DNA of 6,824 nt from Faecalibacterium sp. (GTDB lineage Bacteria; Bacillota; Clostridia; Oscillospirales; Ruminococcaceae). Where the stretch lies: positions 1 to 6,824 of the forward strand of contig JAFULE010000068.1 of assembly GCA_017483235.1 (NCBI GenBank). Reading direction: 5' to 3'. Both the position numbers and the translations under genes were made by a program. Within the stretch, counting starts at the first letter, position 1; each line of letters begins with the position of its first letter. This document shows positions 1 through 4,982 of the stretch, one piece after another. The notes under the pieces are model-generated. The model had not been told where the DNA came from. It worked only from the letters and a program-made list of their open reading frames with translations, and made no database searches.

Positions 1-289
1 AATTTTCATCCTTCAGATAGGTAAGGTAACCGTCCAGCACGGTGGTGCCGGGGTCGCCCAGATTGCCGGCGTCATAAGCGGTTTTGCCATGGCCGATGTG
101 GTCATCGGCATACACCACAAAGCCTGCTTCCTGAAATGCGTCGATCATATGCAGATAACGGCGGGAATGCTCGCCAAAGCCGTGCAGCAGCTGCACCACG
201 GCGCGGGGCTTTTGCAGCGGGGTATAGCACCATGCCTTGATGGTGTCGCGCCCGTTGGCAGAAGGAAAACTGATCTCACGAATAGACAT
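1..289 (-). CDS. alpha/beta hydrolase, monoacylglycerol lipase/serine aminopeptidase S33-like (partial, N-terminus)
   Basis: The first 96 residues of a minus-strand protein that runs off the left edge. It begins MSIREISFPSANG, and the early fold of a Hydrolase_4 (lysophospholipase/monoacylglycerol lipase-like) enzyme is visible. There is a beta-strand leading into the oxyanion-type HGFGEH motif at residues 36-41, then DDHIGHGKT at residues 62-70, which is the family's usual D-x-R-GHG-x-S block with Ile in place of Arg. The nucleophile elbow GxSxG and the Asp/His of the triad would come later and are not in the window. The start is fixed by AGGAGG (complement of 298-303) eight bases upstream of the ATG at 289. 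Such enzymes hydrolyse esters of acylglycerols or related lipids in the cytoplasm; the substrate here is unknown. It is transcribed divergently from the five-gene cassette, so a functional link is possible but not shown. Confidence 0.88.
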   Translation of the reverse strand, partial: MSIREISFPSANGRDTIKAWCYTPLQKPRAVVQLLHGFGEHSRRYLHMIDAFQEAGFVVYADDHIGHGKTAYDAGNLGDPGTTVLDGYLTYLKDEN

Positions 290-326
290 AGCATAAGCCT
301 CCTTTATCGGTGGATGTTGTATCTTT

Positions 327-355
327 ATTGTAAAAAAAGAATTGGGTGCTGTCAA
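327..355 (-). promoter_or_regulatory. sigma-A-type promoter for the alpha/beta hydrolase
   Basis: Read on the minus strand, a perfect -35 TTGACA (complement of 350-355) is followed by a 17-base spacer and a -10 TACAAT (complement of 327-332). Transcription would start near 320, leaving a leader of about 30 bases with the AGGAGG site of the hydrolase. The match and spacing are close to ideal for the vegetative sigma factor. Confidence 0.82.
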
Positions 356-461
356 TGCAGGTTGCATAGTTTTGCCTTGCAAACGGGCGATTGGTTTGTA
401 TTAAGTGTAAAAAAGCGTGTGTGGATTTGATAATAAATTGCCGAAATGTATCGATAAATTA

Positions 462-490
462 TTGACAAATGAAGAACGCGGGCGTATACT
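462..490 (+). promoter_or_regulatory. sigma-A-type promoter for the five-gene redox cassette
   Basis: TTGACA at 462-467, a 17-base spacer, and TATACT at 485-490 make a near-consensus vegetative promoter pointing at the gene starting at 560. Transcription would start near 496-498, giving a leader of about 60 bases. The sequence between the two divergent -35 boxes (356-461) is AT-rich, and I see no other clear element in it. Confidence 0.85.
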
Positions 491-499
491 GCAACTATG

Positions 500-511
500 T
501 GAACGTGTTCA
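500..511 (+). promoter_or_regulatory. candidate operator palindrome overlapping the transcription start
   Basis: TGAAC-GT-GTTCA is a 12-base inverted repeat with perfect five-base arms. It begins ten bases after the -10 box, so a bound repressor would block initiation. TGAAC...GTTCA half-sites are common for TetR/AcrR-type repressors, but no regulator gene is in the window and the family assignment is inference. A short palindrome can also arise by chance. Confidence 0.45.
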
Positions 512-515
512 TAAA

Positions 516-534
516 GGCGGGCCAACCACCCGCC
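516..534 (+). other. 5' leader hairpin
   Basis: GGCGGG (516-521) pairs with CCCGCC (529-534) across a seven-base loop. It sits just upstream of the GGAG ribosome binding site at 547-550 of the next gene. It is not followed by a T-run, so it is not an obvious terminator. It could stabilise the 5' end of the mRNA. Confidence 0.45.
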
Positions 535-559
535 ACGATACAAAAAGGAGAGATGGCCT

Positions 560-1486
560 ATGTCCAGCTTTGAAAACCTGCGCGTGGTAGATAACTTCTA
601 CCAGACCTCCCTGTTTTTTCCCATGCCCACCGTGGTGATCAGCACTCTGTGCGAAGACGGATCCACCACTCTTGGCCCTTACTCGCTGGTGCAGCCCTAC
701 TATGTAGCCGGCAAGGATTACTACGCCATGCTGCTGTGCTGCCGCAATTCCTCCAACACCGCCCAGAACATTCTGCGCAATGGCAAGTGTGCCCTGAATT
801 TTGTGGACGATAAGCCCAAAACCTTTAAGGAGTGTGTCAAGCTGTCCTGGCCGGGCGACAAACCCGAGGATAAGATGCCCAAGTGCGAATTCAAGCTGGA
901 AAAAAGCCTGCTGGAAGAAACCACCGGCGAGCAGCGCCCCATGGTGCTGACCGATGCCATTCAGGTCATCGAGTGCAGCTGGGTCAGCACGTTGGATAAC
1001 GCGCAGGACGACAAGCCCGGCGAGCTGAACGGCTACGAGGGCCCCTACCATGATTTCAACGGCATCACCTCCAAGTTCGGCGCCCACTTCATCCTCAAGG
1101 TGGATAAGATCCTGATGAAGAAAAAATACGCCGATGCCATTGTCAACGGCGTGCGTGCCAAAGACTTCCCCAATCTGCCGGTGGACTACGGCTACCGCGA
1201 CAGCAAGAACTTCTGGTTCCACCGCAAAACCTGGATGCGTGCCGAGCTGCTGCCCATGCGCAAGCAGTCGCTGGAGTCGGTTCGCTATGCCGCCGACCGT
1301 GTGGACGACAAGATCAAGTTCACCGACGATGCGCTGGAAACCATTCTGAATGTGCCCCGTGTTTTCCTCAGCGTGGTGCTGAAGGGCTGTGTGGACTGGG
1401 CCCGCGAAAACAATGTGGAGCTGATCACCGCCGAGCATATGAAGATCATCAACGACAAACGCGCCAAGGAAAAGAATAAGAAATAA
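560..1486 (+). CDS. flavin reductase-like split-barrel protein with PCP_red-like C-terminal domain
   Basis: 308 residues. Residues about 15-145 resemble the FMN-binding split barrel of flavin reductases (PF01613-like). PTVVISTLCEDGSTTLGPYS at 23-42 corresponds to the strand and G-rich turn near the flavin, and RNSSNTAQNI at 62-71 corresponds to the family's 'S-x-T-x-x-N-I' helix. An unassigned linker (about 146-235) follows. The tail at 253-300 (FTDDALETILNVPRVF, then DWARENN and the LITAEHM stretch) matches the pattern of the PCP_red domain at the C-terminus of the dark-operative protochlorophyllide reductase B subunit: acidic residue-Ala-Leu, then a Val/Ile-Pro segment, a helix ending in 'yAre', then 'iT.e.'. 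The start has GGAG nine bases upstream; an ATG at 553 is out of frame. First gene after the promoter, 29 bases before the next. It probably binds FMN and passes electrons; partner and substrate are unknown. Flavin domain fairly sure, tail moderate. Confidence 0.8.
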   Translation: MSSFENLRVVDNFYQTSLFFPMPTVVISTLCEDGSTTLGPYSLVQPYYVAGKDYYAMLLCCRNSSNTAQNILRNGKCALNFVDDKPKTFKECVKLSWPGDKPEDKMPKCEFKLEKSLLEETTGEQRPMVLTDAIQVIECSWVSTLDNAQDDKPGELNGYEGPYHDFNGITSKFGAHFILKVDKILMKKKYADAIVNGVRAKDFPNLPVDYGYRDSKNFWFHRKTWMRAELLPMRKQSLESVRYAADRVDDKIKFTDDALETILNVPRVFLSVVLKGCVDWARENNVELITAEHMKIINDKRAKEKNKK

Positions 1487-1515
1487 TACAAACCATTTTA
1501 TAAGGAGGTTTTTTC

Positions 1516-2376
1516 ATGAAAGTTGTATTGGCAGGTGCCTTTGGCAATCTGGGCGCCGAAATTCTCAAATGTCTGGTAGAAGCAGGGCACGATGTCGTGG
1601 CCGCTGACCTGAAAGAGGTCGAAATGCCCGAACTGGCCGGAAAATATGTCTTCAAGGCCATCGATGCCACCAAGCCCGAAACCCTGGCCGGCCTGTGCAA
1701 AGGCGCCGAAGTGGTCATCACCACCATGGGCCTGACCGGTGCTTCCACCAAGTTCACCGCCTATGACATCGACCAGAAGGGCAACATGAACCTGTACGAA
1801 GAGGCCAAGCGTGCCGGCGTCAAAAAGTTCAACTATGTGTCGGTCATCTCCTGCGACGAGCCCGGTGCTGAAGAGATCCCCATGCTCCATGCCAAGTATC
1901 TGGTGGAGCAGGAGATCAAAAAGCAGCCCATGGACTGGGTCATCTACCGCCCCACCGGCTATTTCTACGACATTGCCAAGGTGTTCCGCCCCTATGTGGA
2001 AAAGGGCGCCATGCAGCTGCTGAAGGGCTACGGCGGCGTGAAGGCCAACGTGGTGGACTGCCCTGACTTTGCAGCTTTTATTGTCGAGCACATGAACGAC
2101 ACCAATGTCACCTTCAATGTGGGCGGCAAGGAAACCTACACCTACGAAGAGATGGCAAAGCTGTGCTTCGAGGCGGCCAATAAGCCCCTGAAAATCAAGT
2201 GGGCTCCCATCTGGATGTTCGGCCTGCTGGCCAACCTGCCCAAGATCAAAAAGGCGGGCAAGCACGATATCATCCTGTTCAGCAAGTGGACCCTGAGCCA
2301 CGACCTTGTGGGCGACACCGTGGTGGGCGACAAGAGCTTTAAAGAATATCTGTTCAACTATTTTGGAAAGGCATAA
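1516..2376 (+). CDS. NmrA-like / atypical SDR NAD(P)-binding oxidoreductase
   Basis: 286 residues with an N-terminal Rossmann fold. Strand MKVVLAG leads into the dinucleotide motif GAFGNLG (residues 7-13, GxxGxxG), with Asp31 at the end of the second strand where the cofactor ribose is read. ITTMGLTG at 68-75 corresponds to the fourth strand, and YVSVISC at 107-113 to the fifth. AKYLVEQEIKKQPMDWVIYRPTGYFYD (126-152) is the helix plus 'xxRPxxFF' block of atypical SDRs. The canonical YxxxK is replaced by KYLVE, as in NmrA/SDR_a5-type proteins. This block resembles, from memory, the same region of plant divinyl-chlorophyllide 8-vinyl reductase, but also of many unrelated members. A strong TAAGGAGG (1501-1508) sits seven bases before the ATG. 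It lies nine bases from the next gene, so the two are probably translationally linked. The cofactor is probably NAD(P)H; the substrate is not identifiable. Confidence 0.83.
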   Translation: MKVVLAGAFGNLGAEILKCLVEAGHDVVAADLKEVEMPELAGKYVFKAIDATKPETLAGLCKGAEVVITTMGLTGASTKFTAYDIDQKGNMNLYEEAKRAGVKKFNYVSVISCDEPGAEEIPMLHAKYLVEQEIKKQPMDWVIYRPTGYFYDIAKVFRPYVEKGAMQLLKGYGGVKANVVDCPDFAAFIVEHMNDTNVTFNVGGKETYTYEEMAKLCFEAANKPLKIKWAPIWMFGLLANLPKIKKAGKHDIILFSKWTLSHDLVGDTVVGDKSFKEYLFNYFGKA

Positions 2377-2385
2377 GGTGAAACA

Positions 2386-3183
2386 ATGGGCTGGAATTAT
2401 CTTGGTATCTTTTTTGCCGTAAGCCTGGTGGTCTGCCTGTGCGGCTTTAAGAAGTACGTTTACTTCATGTCCATCGGCTACGGCTTTTCGGTGGCGGCCA
2501 TCGGTGTGGTTATGGCCATCATGGGTCTGGCAGGCAGTTTGCCTGTACAGCTGCCCCATTACATTCTCTGTGCCCTGATGGTGGTATATGGCTTCCGTCT
2601 GTCCGGCTTTTTGCTCATTCGTGAGATCAAAAACGCCGCTTATCGCAAAACTTTGGCCGAAGCCACCGGCGATGAAAGCAAGATGCCCTTCTTTGTCAAG
2701 GTGGCCATGTGGCTGACCATGGGTGTGCTGTACACCGCCCAGACCTCGCCGGTCTTCTTCCGTCTGTACAACGGAGGCGCAGTGTCGGTGTGCATGTGGA
2801 TCGGCATTGCCATCAGCATCTTCGGCATTGCGCTGGAAACTGCTGCCGACCAGCAGAAGAGTGCCCAGAAGGCGGTCAACCCCAACAAGGTGGCCATGGA
2901 GGGCCTGTACAAGATCGTGCGCTGCCCCAACTACTTTGGTGAGATCCTGTTCTGGACCGGCCTGACTGTTTCCAGCCTGGACACCCTGCAGGGCGGCGGC
3001 CAGTGGGCCACCGTGATCATTGCCTACATCCTGATCGTATTCATCATGTTCAACGGCGCCCAGCGTCTGGAAAAGCGCCAGATGAAGCGGTATGCCAACG
3101 ATGCCGAGTACAAGGCTTACGCGGATAAGACCCCCATCATCATTCCGCTGCTGCCCATCTACCATCTGAACAAACAAAACTAA
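2386..3183 (+). CDS. DUF1295 / steroid 5-alpha-reductase-like integral membrane protein
   Basis: 265 residues with about six hydrophobic segments (roughly 5-20, 27-50, 57-77, 103-120, 133-152, 205-223). The C-terminal half carries the DUF1295 signature: IGIAISIFGIALETAADQQK (139-158) with Glu151 and Asp155, GLYKIVR (173-179), then CPNYFGE (180-186) followed by a membrane segment. The end, EYKAYADKTPIIIPLLP (241-257), is the usual 'Y.eY...T..fiP' tail. Family members normally read R-H-P-N-Y-F-G-E; here the His is Cys180. The superfamily covers steroid 5-alpha-reductases, sterol C14/C24 reductases and isoprenylcysteine methyltransferases, which bind NADPH or SAM near this motif and act on hydrophobic substrates. 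Start: AAGGTGA (2375-2381) overlaps the preceding stop codon, a modest ribosome site consistent with coupling to the upstream SDR. The family is clear; the reaction is not. Confidence 0.85.
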   Translation: MGWNYLGIFFAVSLVVCLCGFKKYVYFMSIGYGFSVAAIGVVMAIMGLAGSLPVQLPHYILCALMVVYGFRLSGFLLIREIKNAAYRKTLAEATGDESKMPFFVKVAMWLTMGVLYTAQTSPVFFRLYNGGAVSVCMWIGIAISIFGIALETAADQQKSAQKAVNPNKVAMEGLYKIVRCPNYFGEILFWTGLTVSSLDTLQGGGQWATVIIAYILIVFIMFNGAQRLEKRQMKRYANDAEYKAYADKTPIIIPLLPIYHLNKQN

Positions 3184-3184
3184 G

Positions 3185-3231
3185 CAGGCGTTTGCGGCCG
3201 GCGGGCGCTGCCCGCCGGTTTGCCTGTTTTT
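3185..3231 (+). terminator. intrinsic terminator-like hairpin inside the cassette
   Basis: A perfect nine-base stem CCGGCGGGC (3198-3206)/GCCCGCCGG (3210-3218) closes a three-base loop. An outer stem CAGGC (3185-3189)/GCCTG (3222-3226) is followed at once by TTTTT (3227-3231). It starts directly after the stop codon of the DUF1295 gene. The next gene's ribosome site begins four bases after the T-run, and no promoter fits in between. Genes downstream would therefore depend on read-through, so this may set a lower expression of the last two genes. Confidence 0.72.
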
Positions 3232-3250
3232 ACAGGGGAGGAATTGACCC

Positions 3251-3871
3251 ATGCATGACTTTTCAATCGCTATGGCGCTGGTGGATTACATCCCGGTGGG
3301 GCTGTTTGGCTATGCCGCAGCCCTGCTGCAGCGCGATCTGTACCACAAAATGACCAAGGGCAGCTTTGCCCTGTTTGCCGCCGGCACCATCAACGTATTT
3401 GCTGCCGGTTTTCTGAAAGCAAGCTGGAAACTGCTGTACGCCGCCGGTATCTGCGACTTTGCAGCCCTGAACGCCATGTTCTTCCCGGTGCAGTCCATCG
3501 GTTTTCTGCTGGCCGGCCTTGGGGTGCTGCTGATGCTGAACACCCAAAAGGATAAGGTGCTGTATGCGGCGGCCCCGCCGGTGTTCAGCGGTACCTTTGT
3601 ATTTGTGGGGCTGATGGTGGCCGGTCTTGGCTGTATCGACGGCGGGCTGTGTTATGTAGCTGCCAAAATGAAAAAGAAACCGGCCATTGTCTGCTTTGCG
3701 GTCAGCTTTGTCTGCTCGCTGTGCATGGGGTATCTGTCCAGCAAAGACTTTACCCCGGCCTACATGAACTGGGCGGCCGAGTTGATCAATGTGTGCGGCC
3801 AGGGGCTGTTCCTTGCCGGTGTGCTGCAGCTGGATAAAGCCGGCCTTGCCGATTTTGAATGGAGGCGCTGA
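3251..3871 (+). CDS. unrecognised six-helix membrane protein
   Basis: 206 residues; I do not recognise a family. Hydrophobic segments at about 8-27, 38-56, 78-96, 103-127, 143-162 and 172-195 predict six membrane helices with short loops. A basic cytoplasm-like stretch KMKKKP (139-144) lies between helices four and five. Small residues (Ala, Gly) and Cys (68, 128, 134, 148, 155, 158, 182) are frequent; no metal or nucleotide motif stands out. GGGGAGG (3235-3241) is nine bases before the ATG. The stop codon lies two bases upstream of the next gene's start, so these two genes are almost certainly co-translated. It could be a membrane partner, transporter or quinone/haem-interacting subunit for the neighbouring reductases, but nothing in the sequence decides this. 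Confidence 0.78.
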   Translation: MHDFSIAMALVDYIPVGLFGYAAALLQRDLYHKMTKGSFALFAAGTINVFAAGFLKASWKLLYAAGICDFAALNAMFFPVQSIGFLLAGLGVLLMLNTQKDKVLYAAAPPVFSGTFVFVGLMVAGLGCIDGGLCYVAAKMKKKPAIVCFAVSFVCSLCMGYLSSKDFTPAYMNWAAELINVCGQGLFLAGVLQLDKAGLADFEWRR

Positions 3872-3873
3872 TT

Positions 3874-4524
3874 ATGATTTCCAAAATGCTGGGCCGGGTG
3901 GGCAGGCAGTTTGCCATACATGCCATTGACCCGGGTGAATACCGCACCATGAAGGTAAACGGCATGAAGTTTATCATCCATGCCTTTACGGCCGAAGGGC
4001 TCGGCCATGTTTCGGCTATGCAGGCGGAAGGCTTTTTCGGCCTGATGAAGATGGATACCCTCATCATCACCCCCACGCAGGTGGACCTGCCGCTTCTTTC
4101 CTACGACCGGGTGCATGCCATGGGCAACGACACCTTGATTTTTGAGCTGTACGATACCCAGTTGGCTCCGGCGGATCTGAGCGGCCTGCAGCAGGCAAAA
4201 GAAAACGCCGCCGCCTTGCCCGACCACGATCTGGGCACCCATTGGTACGATTCCATCAAGCTGCCGGTCAGCTTTGCCAAAAAGGGCAAAAAGGCCCACG
4301 CGCAGGCTTTTGATGCGGCGGCGATCGAATACTTTGAAAATTATCTGGCAGCCGCCCGGATGGCCCAGCCCTGCGCGGCGGCCCCCAAGCTGGAAAAGGC
4401 GGCCGTGTATGTGGACGGTTTGCTGGCCCATGGCGGCCCGTCCACAGACGTATTCAAAAAGGGCATCGGAGAAGAAAAAACAGCCGATCTGTTCCGCCGG
4501 GTGCTGTTTGGCACCCAGTTGTGA
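3874..4524 (+). CDS. putative ferredoxin-dependent bilin reductase (FDBR/HY2/PcyA) superfamily protein
   Basis: 216 residues, soluble, no signal peptide. Residues 60-98 (MDTLIITPTQ, then DLPLLSYDRV, then LIFELYDTQL) follow the FDBR core: a strand, 'D-x-P-hh-x-x-D', then a strand ending in Asp. Residues 127-158 (SIKLPVSFAKKG, then IEYFENYL) parallel the HY2 mid-region. The C-terminus TDVFKKGIGEEKTADLFRRV (191-210) plus LFG parallels the 'T/G-x-x-x-L-K-x-x-hGE-x-x-A-x-x-h-x-x-x-LF' end of HY2 and PcyA as I remember them. Family members reduce biliverdin-type tetrapyrroles, or red chlorophyll catabolite, with ferredoxin electrons. Asp94 may match the conserved substrate-contacting Asp; the PcyA Glu76 equivalent is not obvious, so a different substrate is possible. 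An ATG at 3859 is in frame, but GGAGG (3861-3865), eight bases before 3874, favours the later start. Homology is by eye only. Confidence 0.6.
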   Translation: MISKMLGRVGRQFAIHAIDPGEYRTMKVNGMKFIIHAFTAEGLGHVSAMQAEGFFGLMKMDTLIITPTQVDLPLLSYDRVHAMGNDTLIFELYDTQLAPADLSGLQQAKENAAALPDHDLGTHWYDSIKLPVSFAKKGKKAHAQAFDAAAIEYFENYLAAARMAQPCAAAPKLEKAAVYVDGLLAHGGPSTDVFKKGIGEEKTADLFRRVLFGTQL

Positions 4525-4584
4525 GCACAATGTGGTGCACAGCGCATAAAAAATATCATCTGGTTTAAAATATTTTAAAAACAA

Positions 4585-4613
4585 TTGACAAAAAACAAAA
4601 TACATGGTACGCT
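4585..4613 (+). promoter_or_regulatory. sigma-A-type promoter of the T-box/ABC importer operon
   Basis: A perfect TTGACA (4585-4590) is followed by a 17-base spacer and TACGCT (4608-4613). A TGG directly before the -10 (4605-4607) makes it an extended -10 promoter, compensating for the weak hexamer. Transcription would begin near 4620, just before the T-box leader. The 60 bases between the preceding stop codon and this promoter (4525-4584) are AT-rich and show no convincing terminator for the upstream cassette. Confidence 0.75.
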
Positions 4614-4619
4614 TTTGCA

Positions 4620-4912
4620 TATTTATTCGATGTGTAAAAGCGTTTGAGCGGAAACCAGTACCCGATGAATGCGCTTGCAGAGAGCTGCCGGTTGGTGAAA
4701 GGCAGCAGGGCAAAGTCGGCGAATTCCTTCCGTGAGCTGTGGGCTGAAGGCTGTTTTGCTGGGTAGGCTTCACCGGAAAGCGAACCGTTATCTTTCGCCG
4801 GGGTGTGTATGCACCCGATGAGGCCCTTTTTGCGAGAAACGGGCAAAAGCAGAGTGGTACCGCGGTTTTTCCGCCCCTGTTTTCCCCTTGTGGGGAAAGC
4901 AGGGGCTTTTTT
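4620..4912 (+). promoter_or_regulatory. T-box riboswitch leader (tRNA-sensing), probably tRNA-Phe
   Basis: All main T-box marks are present in order: AGTA of the specifier loop 5' side (4657-4660), AGAGAG bulge (4679-4684), GGTG distal loop (4694-4697), GAATTCC on the 3' side of the specifier loop (4721-4727), and the T-box AGAGTGGTACCGCGG (4851-4865). GCGGAA (4648-4653) can pair with TTCCGT (4728-4733), and CCGA with TCGG, framing the specifier loop; TTC (4724-4726) or TCC (4725-4727) can then be the specifier. The bulge reads TGGT, which pairs with tRNAs ending A-CCA. That fits tRNA-Phe and argues against Ser, Trp (G73) and Cys (U73). Antiterminator: AAAA and CAG (4845-4852) pair with CTGTTTT (4877-4883), and GCGG (4862-4865) with CCGC (4871-4874). 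Uncharged tRNA would allow read-through into the importer genes. T-box identity is very sure; specifier is moderate. Confidence 0.93.
4873..4912 (+). terminator. T-box-controlled intrinsic terminator
   Basis: A 15-pair stem is formed by GCCCCTGTTTTCCCC (4873-4887) with GGGGAAAGCAGGGGC (4892-4906), containing one T-G wobble (4880/4899), around a four-base loop, followed by TTTTTT (4907-4912). Its 5' arm contains CTGTTTT, the strand used by the antiterminator, so the two structures exclude each other. Confidence 0.92.
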
Positions 4913-4982
4913 GTTGGTTGTTACACGGCGCTGTGTGCCGTGCAGAGAATAAAACACATCAAAAAAAGAAGGAGCGTTTCCC

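Noticed and set aside
89..430. A 113-codon plus-strand frame over the hydrolase start and divergent promoter region
   Set aside because: It overlaps the well-supported minus-strand hydrolase and both promoters, has no ribosome site and no recognisable product.
509..1438. A 309-codon minus-strand frame opposite the flavin-reductase-like gene
   Set aside because: Low-complexity Gly/His/Leu/Val composition typical of an antisense shadow; the plus strand encodes a coherent protein with a promoter and ribosome site.
1498..3252. A 584-codon open frame on the minus strand opposite the SDR and DUF1295 genes
   Set aside because: It has no recognisable domain, is rich in His/Gln/Gly as expected from the complement of GC-rich codons, and covers two well-supported plus-strand genes with ribosome sites.
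3859..3874. Upstream in-frame ATG at 3859 as start of the FDBR-like gene
   Set aside because: The GGAGG at 3861-3865 is well placed for the ATG at 3874 and would lie inside the coding sequence if 3859 were used.
4499..4516. GGGTGC/GCACCC hairpin at the end of the FDBR-like gene as a terminator
   Set aside because: It lies within the coding sequence and is not followed by a T-run.
4519..4530. TTGTG-AG-CACAA palindrome over the stop codon, resembling an operator
   Set aside because: Short, partly coding, and 55 bases upstream of the next promoter's -35; too little to support a regulatory call.
4740..4742. TGG as the T-box specifier codon (tRNA-Trp)
   Set aside because: It lies below the TTCCGT stem rather than in the specifier loop, and the TGGT bulge does not match the G73 discriminator of bacterial tRNA-Trp.
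3760..4773. A 337-codon minus-strand frame opposite the FDBR-like gene and into the T-box leader
   Set aside because: It crosses a non-coding T-box leader and shows no domain; shadow of plus-strand coding bias.
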